From Anseranas semipalmata (lineage: Eukaryota; Chordata; Aves; Anseriformes; Anseranatidae): DNA of 64,000 nt. The stretch is from positions 595,796-659,795 of the forward strand of contig VXAA01005247.1 of NCBI GenBank assembly GCA_013399115.1, in the 5' to 3' direction. Position numbers and translations under genes: made by a program. Shown here in pieces: positions 51,480 through 63,000 of this stretch. A model generated the notes under the pieces. The model was given only the letters and a program-made list of their open reading frames with translations, did not search any database and was not told where the DNA came from. How positions within the stretch are numbered: the first letter of the stretch is position 1; the number at the start of each line of letters is the position of its first letter.

Positions 51480-52350
51480 CTTTATTTCTTTAGACACTTT
51501 GTGCAAACATTAAATTGATAAAAGACATAATGTAGATGGACCCACAGCTGAACTGAAGGTAATTGCATAAAAATGAAATGGAGACCTATAATTGTACACT
51601 GCTTTAGCCTCTATCGCACTGTTTTCTGGAAGCAAGGATCTCGCTTGTCATAGCAAGTTGCTTGTTACAGTGATCGCGTGAAGACTTGATCTAGCTGTAC
51701 AAGACAAGTATAACATTACTTAAAGGGAGCTTTTCAAACTAAGAGTCTGACACTAAAATGTACTGTATTTTCAAAGATGTAGTATGCTTTAACAAACAGA
51801 AGAGTCCTTGAATGACAGCTTTTGTTACCCTTTTGTTTGATGGTGCTGTATTGAAAAATTCAGGTTATGTCTATGCCTTTCTATTTCTGGTTTTGATTTC
51901 TCTTCAACAGCACTTCAAGAATAAAAATTGACTCGAAGCATGAATAGTAGAAGTCGGTGGATAGAGTAAATGTTAGTCTGGCATTTACTGATTACTTCCG
52001 TCTGATTTTTTTCAGTCTCATTTGTTGAATGCTTAAATGCATTCTGTGGGCCATTGTATTGTGGCAAAAATGGGAAACTGAACAGATATATTGCAATTTA
52101 AAATATATCCAGCTTAGACTTTAGGGCCAATTTTGAAAGGGGGAAACAAAAGAAAATGTCATTCTTGCATAGACCTTTCAATTGGACCCATGTGTATTCA
52201 TCTGCTCAGCCCATGTACAGCTCTCAGCCTGGACAAGCAAGATCCATTTGTAAGATTGGCACCTGAATAACAGGTAGGGCATGTGCCTTTTGGACACACA
52301 AATCAATTATTATCCAATAAAACCAATGCATGAGCAGGACATTGCTTCCA
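51480..52350. promoter_or_regulatory. Repeat-poor AT-rich stretch, candidate conserved noncoding DNA
   Basis: About 870 bases contain no recognisable repeat and no long frame. They carry many homeodomain- and SOX-like words (ATTAAATTGATAAA, TAATTG, CTTTTGTTACCC, CAATTATTATCCAAT) and a few isolated CpGs such as GTGATCGCGTGAA. This texture is typical of conserved noncoding elements near developmental genes. No conservation data are available here, so it is only a candidate. Confidence 0.2.
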
Positions 52351-53162
52351 CCGGCTCTCTGCTACTGCAATTAACATAGCCTTTCCTGGAGATGGCATGT
52401 TATTGAATGAAAGTGCAGGGAAAATTGTGATATGTCATTGATTTATAAGCACTGGAAAACAGTGGTTACTGTACCTATAAGTACATCCAAAATGCATGAA
52501 TTTTCACATTTTTGATTTAAGAGGCTAGCCAAGAAGTCAGAGAGGCAAAAAAAAAAAAAAAAAAAAGCTGTTTACTTACTCTGGGGGAAAAGCCATTGAC
52601 AAATTATTATAGATCGCAGATGTGCTTTGTCCAGGACACTGGTTTTCTACACTCCAGTGTGCAACCTACACGCTTTGCGCTGCTGCCTCACACCCAGAGG
52701 AGCCACTGCCTTTCCTGCCCTTCCCAAGTCTCACCTGTGGCTTTCCATCATCATAGAACTCACAAACAGCTGACAGCCAACAGTTCCAAGACTCCTGTCT
52801 GTCTTACTGCCTCCTTCCTTCCATTTCTTTCTATCCCACCAGTCACTCCTTCCTTAAGACCACCTTGTAAACTCTCCAGGACAGGGAAAAACCCATATTT
52901 CCTTCACAGCAGACCTAGTCATTACTACAAGTTCACAATCCAGCCAAAACACCTGCCAACAAAGATTTTTGTAACAATGGTTTAACATGAAAATAATAGC
53001 TTAGTATTTCCTCTTATCCTCTTCCATGGTATTAATCTGCTAAACTTTACCCAGCTTTTTCACTTCTAGAAATTTCACCGCATGAAGATAATCTAAAATA
53101 GCATGAAATCTGACTATGGGTAATAGTTTAAACAAATTGTTTGCTCATTCTATAAGTAAGTG

Positions 53163-53680
53163 GAATTGCAGAAATCAGAAAAATTAAGATTGGAAGGGAC
53201 ATCTAGAAGTCATCTCATCTGGCCTCTGCCTCAAACCAGGGCTACCTCTGCAGTAAGAGCAGGTTTCTGGGGGCCTTGCCTGCCTGAGCTCTCCACACTG
53301 CCCAGACTCACCAGGGCCTGTTCCAGTGCTTTCCAGATCCCATGATTAAGAATTTGCTTCTTTAAGCAATCCCATTTGCCTTTGCTGCAACTTGTCACAG
53401 TGGCCTCTTGTCCTTTTACCTCTGGGCACTACTGAGTGGAGTTGGGGTCTTGTTTCTCCATTACCCTGTTTATGAAGAGGAAGACAACATCTAGCACTCG
53501 CCTCTGCCTTCTCTTCTCCAGTACAAACAAGTCCAGCTCCCTCAGCTTCTCCTCTTACATCAGGTACTCCAGACCCCTCACCACCTTGGTTGCCTCCACT
53601 AGACTCTCTACAAATACCAGTTATACCTCAAACCGTTGCTTCCTCCCACTGAGCCAAATGGTCCCAGTGCTTTTTCCACT
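53163..53680 (-). mobile_element. CR1-type LINE remnant
   Basis: The plus strand carries the complement of a CR1 3' region in order: 'gattggaagggacatctaga' near the left, then 'gggcctgttccagtgctttc', 'aagaatttgcttctttaagc', 'cttctcttctcc', 'agctccctcagcttctcctc' and 'ctccagacccctcaccacct'. The element therefore reads on the minus strand with its 3' end near 53163. It is 5'-truncated and probably diverged by more than 20%. The right edge is approximate. Confidence 0.75.
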
Positions 53681-54839
53681 TATTTTGCAGTCCACTCATC
53701 CCATCCAAGTATCCTCCTTTCAGCTACAAGTATACTTGTAGGGGGATACAACTGCAATTTCACTCTTCATCAATCTTTTCTTTAATATACAACAGGTGTC
53801 AAAGGTATCTGAAAACCAAGAGATATGCAGGATCTCTCTTCTAGCTCCTTGCAGCAGAGCACAGACTAGTTGCTTTAGAGCACTTACTGCTCCTCTCAGA
53901 AAGTAATGTTTGCAAAACTGAGGTGTTTGTAAAGATTGATTTTCTGTATATCACTTAAGAGCAAGCATATCACAAGATTTAAGTAAGATAAAAAGTGAGG
54001 CTGTACTTGATGTGAGGTGCAGGAGTTAATCAGCTGTAGATAAGAATTGATGAGGTTTTATCATCCCAGCAGTAGAAAGAATGACTGTGTTTCTTGGCCT
54101 CTTGATCACTTTGGAGAATAAGTGAAACTGTATATCTACCCATGTTTATCTGTTCCTGAGAAGTTCTTCAAGAATAAATTGAGCTCAGATCTCTTCTTAA
54201 CCTTTCTCCTAGCTGGGGCTTAAAAGTAAGTTCTCCTTCTTGTTTTTGAGCTGCCTCTCTGGCACACTGACAGCATATGAAGTATCCCATCTTCTAGTTG
54301 ACTTCCAGGCCAACAACAAAAGTGTGGATGAAATTATGAAATAATGAATCTGGATGTTAAACACAGACCATCTGGCTTTCTTCACCACAAGACTATGAAC
54401 CATGGCAAGCTAGCACATCTGCAGCTAGGTACCACCTACACACACATTGTTGGCTGTAAATTTAGGCAAACAAGAGCTGCTGTTGAAAAATAATTGTTTT
54501 GCCTTCTTGCATATCACAAATTGAAGTTAGGAGATCACACTCCAAATAGATTTCAACTGAGGCAATAGTTCTGTTCTCTCTCTTCGGCTGTTCCCACCCA
54601 CTGGAACTGAGTAATTACCTAGCCTATAAGCTCGCTGGGTTTAAGAGAAAACCTTAGAGTGCAAATTTATAAATACTTGTTCTATGAATAAACTTATATA
54701 AAGTGACTGAAATCATCAGGTAAGTAGGGTTAGGCCTTGGAAGTAAACACCTGTAGGCTTAGAAATTCTGCATATGTTATTCCTTCAGATCTTTGCCTTA
54801 GTATCACAAACAAGTCTTTTTTTCTCCAAATCCCACCAG

Positions 54840-55058
54840 ATAACCAGCTTATAAATGAAAAACATAAAGATGAAAAGCCTGTGAAAGGCATTGTTATGAG
54901 TACTGTCGCAGATTTCAGCATCACAGATGCTTCATCAAAGGAAACCAAAAATGAGAAGTTGTCAGATGTAAGCAGATCATCCATTGCTTCCCTGGAGAAA
55001 TGCAGAGAATTCACCTACATCGAAGATGATGCGTCAGTACATCAGAGAGACAGTGATG
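54840..55058 (+). CDS. MDFIC2: MDFIC2 coding exon 2 (residues 30-102)
   Basis: The acceptor 'tctccaaatcccaccag' precedes 54840 and the donor GATG|GTATGT follows 55058. The exon is 219 nt, a multiple of three, phase 1 at both ends. It completes Asp30 and encodes a Lys/Glu-rich start, then a Ser/Asp/Glu-rich stretch with VSRSSIASLEKCREFTYIED and a QRDSD end. There is one Cys (residue 84). It looks disordered, as the linker before the Cys-rich domain is in MDFI-family proteins; the R-S-S-x-A-S cluster offers phosphorylation sites by inspection. The clean open frame, symmetric phase and fit to exon 3 support it strongly. If skipped, exon 1 would still join exon 3 in frame. Confidence 0.85.
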
Positions 55059-55995
55059 GTATGTTTCATAAAACAGATTGCATTTAAGCTCATTTCTAAA
55101 TAACGCCCATTTCAAGATCCCAATGTGTTTCTAACTTGAAATAAATGCTTACATGCTGAATGGGAAGTTCAAGAACATAGCCAAAAGCTGTACTAAGTTG
55201 CTCTGTAAAGACTTTTTGTGATAGATGACAATCTGTAGAAGACGATCTTAAATTGTCAGTGATATTAAAGTCATAGAAGAGGAGCTTGGAGCCTATGGAG
55301 CTGTTGTGCAATGGAGCATTTGTACATTTGTAACCAGTGTTTGCACAGAGGTACTAGTGTCGGTATCAGATAAAACAGTGTCAAACATGGACCTACTTCT
55401 TCCCAACAGCAGGCTGTTGCTTTTGCTATTGCAGCAGCTGCTGTGGTTGCTGAACAGATGGTGTGTTTCGTGGTCTGGACATGACTTATATGGACTTGTA
55501 TATGCAGTTCTACGGACCATTACGTCCAACCCTGCCATTCTGCTGGCACATGACCAAATCTCTCCTACTGCCTACACTACAAAACTCATATGGGTCAAGA
55601 TGAGGAGATCTCCTCATACTCTGCCCTGACACTGTAGAAAACAATTTCTGGTGACTGGGCAAGGTGGATACACATGGACAGGACTTCAGGTTTGCTCAGT
55701 ATGGTCTGCATTTTGAAAAAGAGTATTTGAAAACAAAGCACTATGAAAGGTAGTTACAAATGCAAAAAAATTTGCATTTGCAGAAAATTGCAGCAGAGCC
55801 TCAGTAGTTCAGGTGCATTTTTTTCAAATGAACACTACATGTTGCTAAAACATAACTTGCTCTGGGACTATTAATCAGAGCTGTGTTACCTTTCAGAAAA
55901 TGAGCTGATCCTTTTTATTGTATAAAAGCACAAGTAAAAGAGCAGAATATTTGCCTTTTTTGTTGTTGTTGTTTTGTTCTATTTTGTTTTGTTAG

Positions 55996-56078
55996 AGAGT
56001 TTCACAGACAATAGCATATCCAAAAGAGAAGGAAGAGAATTGGTTGTGCCCATTACAGACGATGGGCCATGACTCCAG
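55996..56078 (+). other. MDFIC2: Possible alternative, truncating exon of MDFIC2
   Basis: A long T-rich tract (ttgttgttgttttgttctat... to gttag) ends at 55995 and a donor-like CCAG|GTAGCG follows 56078. Spliced after exon 2, the frame stays open for about 24 codons, beginning E-S-F-T-D-N-S and ending T-D-D-G-P, then meets TGA at 56070-56072. This would end the protein before the Cys-rich domain. The length (83 nt) is not a multiple of three. An open run of 24 codons is not rare by chance, so this is only a candidate. Confidence 0.25.
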
Positions 56079-56614
56079 GTAGCGTAAATACTATAACAAC
56101 CCTGATTTTAGTGAAATTATGCTGAGAAACAGCACATGAAAAGCTATTCCTGGCTATTCACATGGATGTGGAAAAAAAGTGCTTCTGTGAATCATTTTTT
56201 AAGTTTCTTATGTATGCCTTTTGCAATAATGGATTAGTAACTTATATCCAGTGGAGTTGGGTTCTATCATGTGTTTCATATTAATGATCCCTGAATTAAG
56301 AACTTCTAAATACAGATCAACACAATAAACTGCAATACTCTCAAGGAACCATTACCATCTCTATTATAACACTGATCCTGTAATAAAAGGGATCTCTCCG
56401 TCACATCTATTAGAATGCATTTAATTTCAGTGAAGGACATGAAGTATTTAATCCATTTAAGGGACTCATCCTCTAGTCCAGACACTCACCATTTACTGAG
56501 TTTACTGACTATCAGATTGGGTCCCTCAGTCATTACTGGCACACAGGTGTGTACCATGTGATGCAAATAACACATTTCATACTCCTTAAAAAGCTAAAAG
56601 TGAAGGAAATTAAC

Positions 56615-56616
<2 letters not shown>

Positions 56617-56648
<32 letters not shown>
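56617..56648. repeat. (AAAAG)n microsatellite
   Basis: About five AAAAG-type units with A-run variation at both ends. Confidence 0.9.
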
Positions 56649-59100
56649 CAAGCTGTGCTCAATTAATAATGTTAAGGGCTGGATGGAAGCCAAGAGAACC
56701 AAAGGAAGCCAGATTTGTGATTGTCACTGCATACTCTGCTCACTCTACTCTGACAAGTTACTGCTTATTTCACACACAGAAGGCTAAATCCTGCTTGCTT
56801 GATGCATGGAGAACCTCCGAAAGCAGAGCAATAGCTGAGGAAATCAGAAACTTGCTGAGAGAGGAGCAGATCCAAAGCTCATAGGTCTCACCAGGGGTGA
56901 CCATGGTGGCCTGAGCGAGCTTTGGACCAGGTTCGTACAGAGCCTCATCTGTCTGAGCAGAGGGAGAACTGACAGCCACCAGACAAGAACAGGAAAATTT
57001 ACAGATGAGGCAGGCTGGCAAAATTCTTAGAAATTCTTCTTTTGTGGTAATTAATCTACTAATGTAAAGAATGAGAGCTGAGGTCATTGTTCTCACCAAG
57101 ATAAAGGCAATCATGCCTTTTCGCAAACAGCAGGGAAAACAGAAGAGAAAACAGGAGATTGCATCTTCTTTTATGCAGTTTGTGGCTAATTTATTTTCAA
57201 ATATATAAATGAATGCATAGGAATGGATGTTTAATTGCTAATATCTATTATTTATATACATTACCCCACTTAAAATAGGACAAAAAAAGCCTCACACATG
57301 CAGATTTTTTTAAATGTGTTACATCCATTATCACAGTTCATGGTGTGTGCTCTGATGGGAATTTAAAAGCATCTTTACTGCACATCACAGACTCTGTGCT
57401 GAAACATTACTTTATTATTAAAATCTTGTGCTTTTTGTGTGTTCCCTTTCCTGGACGAAGCCCTAAGAATCATATCTATTCTCTTAAGATTACATAAGCA
57501 CCATTATGGTTAACATATTCAGGAAAAAGATGTTATTAGAAAACAGATCTTTGGAGAGGAAAAAAAAAAAGGAAAGGTATAGGAAGGAAATTTCATAAAC
57601 ATAAGATACTTAAGAAGAATAGTCTTAATTACACCATGGCCTACTGGATAAAATGATTACATTTTCTACACTGTAAATTTCATACAATTAAATGCAGCAG
57701 TGTCACCTTATAAAATGTTTCAATTTTATAATTATTTCAGTTCATTTACCTAGAAAAAAAATATAAGCATGAATTTATTATCACCAAAATCTAGTCATTC
57801 TTATTCAACAGAACTGACTTATAAGTTAGTTGTGCTTGTCTGAACTTAAATAGATCTTGACATATTTAAATAAGTATTAAAATTGATAACATTGGTGATG
57901 ATATGCTACTTAGAAAGAAGTTCAATCACATGCTATTTATTCTTGCTACCTGCTATGGCTGCTTTTATATATATATGTATATAAAGAGACATTGGAATGA
58001 TTTTTTAATTTTGTTTTTCATCAAGAAAGCTTTCTTGAAAAAGAAAAAAGGGAAAAAAAAAAAAAAGCATAATTCTGGAAACTTCCTGGCAGTGAACTTT
58101 ATGTTACGTGAGATAGAAAATGCCACAACAGAACCAATGCAGTTGAATGAGTTCACAGTTAGTCATCTTAGGGCAAGAAACGCGGTTATAACCATATGCT
58201 TTCCTGAAAGAACCAATGAAAAGGCATTCATATTGTTGAAGGCATTTTTCTTTTCCAAAAAACAAGGAGGGAAAAAATATTGAAAGGTTTGGGTCTTTGC
58301 GCTCCAACGAGATTCACACAGTCAGAATCTCACACCTGCTCAGAGCCCTGCTGCACTCGGAGGCAGCTTCCCCAGATGCTGTAGTTTGAACTGTGGGTGG
58401 CAATTAATTGATTTTTGAGGAGAATGAATAGAATAGAAAGGCTTTGTCATGGGCAGCCAGAGTTTGGGGAAAACTTGCTGGCTCCACACACTTGTCCTAA
58501 CTTCTATTACTTTCCAAACTCTTGTCTCCTTTCAAAAGTTAACAAGCCTATGAAAGAAAAGGTGGGAAACCAATTTGGATGGGGAAGTGGAAGGACCTAG
58601 GCTGAGAATCCATCACACTGCCCTCAGTAAATGCTGTTGTCCACACTTGCTGTTACTCCTTGTCATTAGGCAATCTAGCAGTCATTAAACACTTTTACTG
58701 AATCAGACCACTTATAGAAGTCAAACTATAAGCAGATGAAGAATTTATACTCTTTTTTTTTTTTTTTTTCCTCCCCCAACATGTGTGTGACTTTAGTCTC
58801 TCTCATAAGATCATCTCAGTCTTTATACAGATGCCACATCTAGTTCACAAGCCAGGGACACAATATCCCATGCATCCAGACTGACCAGGTGCAAAAGCAA
58901 GAACCAGGCCTGGAGAGTCCGAGGGCCTCCTCTGCTCTTCACAAAAGCTTTGGGTGTTTGTGTATGGACTTCTAGCAAGGGTTGAATCAGACCATTGAAT
59001 CAGCAGACTGGCAGCCCAGAAAAAATTTGCTTCAATAAGGATTCAGTTCTGAACTCTTCGGATGCAGGCAAAAATGCCCTTGAAAGTTTTATGGGGAGGA

Positions 59101-59107
<7 letters not shown>

Positions 59108-59131
<24 letters not shown>
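59108..59131. repeat. Poly-A tract (A24) after a T7 run
   Basis: T7 is followed directly by A24, making a short AT hairpin-prone site in intron 2. Confidence 0.9.
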
Positions 59132-59522
59132 CTTTCCTAGAAATAGCAGAGGCAGGCTGATGATTTTTATCTTTAATTGCAAGCTCATCTGCAAAAGAAA
59201 ATAAACCCCAGCGTAACGTGTGTTGGTCAGGTGGCACATATGGAATCGCAAAGCGGCAGCCCTACCACACTCCTGCCTGAGTGCAGACCTGCCAGCAGAG
59301 CACCCTGTTGCCAGAAGTTCGCTCTTGTGCTGAAGTTCATAGCCCAAGCAGTTCAAGAACACTTGTTCCTCTGAACTTCACCTCCACAGAATGTTTTCAT
59401 TCAGATTATTTTCATGTCACTGCTGTTTTTCCAGGACAAACACCATAGGAAATAAACCCTTTCATTTCATTCTATGGAAGTATCTCATTTTTGCGTAGTC
59501 ACGGTAGCCTAAACATGGGTAA

Positions 59523-59831
<309 letters not shown>

Positions 59832-60011
59832 TAGGAAAATAATGGACAAAATTCCTGAAAACTGCGTGAAAGAGAAATGACAGAGTACAAAGGAGATTTT
59901 TTTTTCTTTAAGGTAACAAAAATAAGCAGAGTGTTTGCCAACCTGGACTATGTGCATCATGCCGCTCCCACCCTGGAGGTCTGTATATCTGTACCATACT
60001 GGTTGTATGAT
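59832..60011 (+). other. MDFIC2: Likely MDFIC2 3' untranslated region
   Basis: This is the stretch between the stop codon and the first AATAAA. No intron signal is evident. A longer 3' UTR using a later signal (AATAAA at 60780-60785) is equally possible. Confidence 0.5.
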
Positions 60012-60017
60012 AATAAA
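60012..60017 (+). terminator. MDFIC2: Candidate polyadenylation signal AATAAA
   Basis: This is a canonical AATAAA 181 bases after the stop of MDFIC2 and the first on this strand after the coding region. A second occurs at 60780-60785. Which is used cannot be told from sequence. Confidence 0.45.
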
Positions 60018-63000
60018 GGGCAAAAAAGGGTCGCCTCCTTTGCCATAGACAACAACAGAATTCCTAAGTGCCAAGTGTGCTCAATGCTTTACCTGCTCTC
60101 AATGCGATGCTTTTATAACCCCCTAATTGCTTTAAACACAGATTTCCCCCATTCACAAACACAGAACAAATTAGGACATTCTTTTAGGACTGATATATAT
60201 TAGTTCATCTTCCTAATGGATTCATACATAAACATGTATTACACATTGTTGGTTATTATTAATAATGTATGATACTGCATCATTTTATAATTAAAAATTT
60301 ATTTATTCAATCTCTTAAAACACACTTATATGCTCAGTTTAGGTAGAAAAGAAAATTAAATGAATTAGAAACCATGCTAGCTGTAATTACAGCAAACGTC
60401 TCTAAAAATCTCCAGTGAATTTTGTAGAGGAAGCATTTTAACAGGATAGTGCAATTCGACAGTGTATTAATGTGCGTGCCTATGGTTATGTAATAACAGG
60501 TTATGCCTATTGTTCATTAGTTATAGGAAAGGGCTCCTTAAGTGTAATTAGCCTAAATGGGAATTGAGTGCACACTTCCAGAGGAGAATTACCCCATGGA
60601 TAGCCAGTAACTCCTTTGCCTGATTTTCATTTGTAAGAATTCTGCAAGCAGCAGAATATTGCCATCTATTCTAGTGGAAACAGGCATCTCCACCTGTGCA
60701 CAAAAGATTACAAAATGACAGTATCTATCCTGGTTGTGCTTTCACAAACTCTATCTCTTTTCTGATGGCAGGTCTGATTAATAAAAAGGAAATACATATT
60801 GCGCATTACACATATGACAACAAAAGCATGTAAATTCAGCTGCCTCAGGGTGCAGAATGATCGCATTAAGCACAGAGGAAAACACAGAGTTGCTTGCTCA
60901 CATTAGATATTTATAGATGAACACCAAAGACCATGTTTGCTTTGTATAGTCACTAAAACTTCTCACTCAAACCCCACTGATCTCAGTGCAAAAGTACCTG
61001 GGGAATCCCAAATAAGAATCCTGGACAAGATGCCAGGACACTCAGCTTTGCTGAAATCATTGAAGCCACTTGTTTAATAATCTGAGTCTCAAATCTCTAG
61101 TCCTGACACACAAATATTTAATGAATGGAAACAAAGACTCATGTGAATTTCCTTTTTTTCCCCTTCTGGAAATTCACATTTTCAGAAAAATGGGAAGTAA
61201 GAAGTAGGTAGAAATGCTAATCATCTTGGTCAGGTATCTTACAAAGCTTAGTGACCTCTTAGCAAATTAAACACTTTTATGTAATAAATAAAAAATGAGG
61301 TAGCTTTGAGGACAACGAACCTTAGAAATGCAGCAAGCAGCCCAGCATACCTTGTTTCTGTACTCCTTCCAGGCTATTGGTGGGGAGTAGAATAGGTTTG
61401 TTTCTTCTAATTGCAACATCCCTTTGTGTGTTGTAGCCACCTGAAGGAACAAAGCCATTAGTCCTTAATTGTCACACCTGTGGCAGCCTGCCAGATGCAG
61501 TGGGACCCGAATATGGAAAGTGCTAACCACTGCCATCTGCAAGCCACCATTTTTGCACACCCTGGGCTGAGCAATGCTGACTTTTAATGCTTCAGTTTGT
61601 GCTTTCCCACAGGTTTTTGATCCTAAATCTGGCCATACCGAGCCTCATGACTAAACTGTCAGGGCAACATATTGGGAGTTGGCCACAGAGGCTTGGGTCA
61701 CTCTACTTCCTGCCATAGGTTGTCTTCGACAAGTTGGCAAGCAGACATGTGTGAATAAAGACACTGACCAAAACCATTTAAGAGTCAGAAAAAGAGAAAA
61801 CTTGCCCCATATACCATATCTGAGAGGAGTACCAATAGAGATGCAGAGTGGTAATACTTGCTCTTGATGCTGTCATCCAAAAAATGGGATTTCACACGTG
61901 CAATGGCTGGAAGGAGCTTGGAAGGCACCCAGAGGGTGGCATACCCCAAAATGCAGCCAACAAAGCTAAAGATGTGGGGAGTTTGCTTGTCTTTTTCCAG
62001 CTCTGAGCCCACGAGGCTTTACACTTTGAACATACTGGGATCACCCATGACAGGTGAGGTCCCCATGCATCAGTTATGGAGCTGATTAAGTATTACTGGT
62101 ATAAAATATTCTTTTCAACTATTTTCCTAGGAATCATTATTCAAAAAAAGCCTTTCTTCTTGTTGTAATCCATAGGTTGGCAAACTGAGGTCATGTCTAC
62201 TATAGGGCATGGGTAAGGTCAAAGACAGATTTACAATGGTCACGGCCACAGCCATGGCTAGACAGGATGTCCCAACAATATGAATTGAATCACACCGCGG
62301 AAAATATTGAGAACTGCTGATGTCATGAATAGTGGTGTTTTAAACAGTGCAGCTATATCTTCTTGCCTAAAGCATACAATGACACATTGCTCAGTTTCCT
62401 GCTTCAGGAAGCAGATTTTTAGGAGTCTTCTGTATGAGCAATGAAATCCTGAAAAATGTGTTAATATTTTTCCATATTTAATGGTTTTCATACCTTATTT
62501 CATATAACATAGGAGAACCAGCAGCTCATGACGACTTTGTTTTCTGCCATAAAACTGCTAATTGTCATGTTATACTTTCATGACACAGGGACCATTTAAT
62601 ACTTTGATACTAGACAAAGAAAGTCAGATTTCTTCCATTAAGCATTCCAGAAACCGGATTTCCTGTTTGGAGAGCCACTCTATTCCTACATTAAACTGAC
62701 TTCCTCAGCCAGAGAAATACCCATTTATCAGATAAGAACATGGGTAGATATTCCAGTTAAACAGAAATATCAGGAACAATTCAAGGCTCTCTCTGTATTT
62801 TTTATTTACCGTGGAGAAAGGCCTGAGCATGCGAGTGGGAGGCGTTTGGGTGGATGGCTGTTCTGAACATGTTGGACTCAGCTGTGCTCCCGGAGAGATG
62901 TCAGCTCTGCAGCGTGTGAAACCGGCTCCTCAGAACAACAAATAAACGTTACCATTTTGCAAACGGGAACATCGCTCCGACACGACGCCTCTCCTCAGCA

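Larger units (their letters stand above)
13751..54839 (+). other. MDFIC2: MDFIC2 intron 1 (about 41 kb)
   Basis: The intron is bounded by donor GTAAGC at 13751 and the acceptor 'caaatcccaccag' ending at 54839. No further coding exon, RNA gene or intact mobile element was recognised inside it. It contains microsatellites, poly-A/T tracts (T17 at 25125-25141, T18 at 30671-30688, A20 at 52547-52566), decayed interspersed repeats, two CR1 remnants, a diverged segment pair at 32.7 and 34.7 kb, and an assembly gap at 43644-44402. An alternative exon could be missed. The stretches 13751-19281, 34901-43643 and 44532-47468 show nothing I can name apart from short tracts. Confidence 0.75.
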
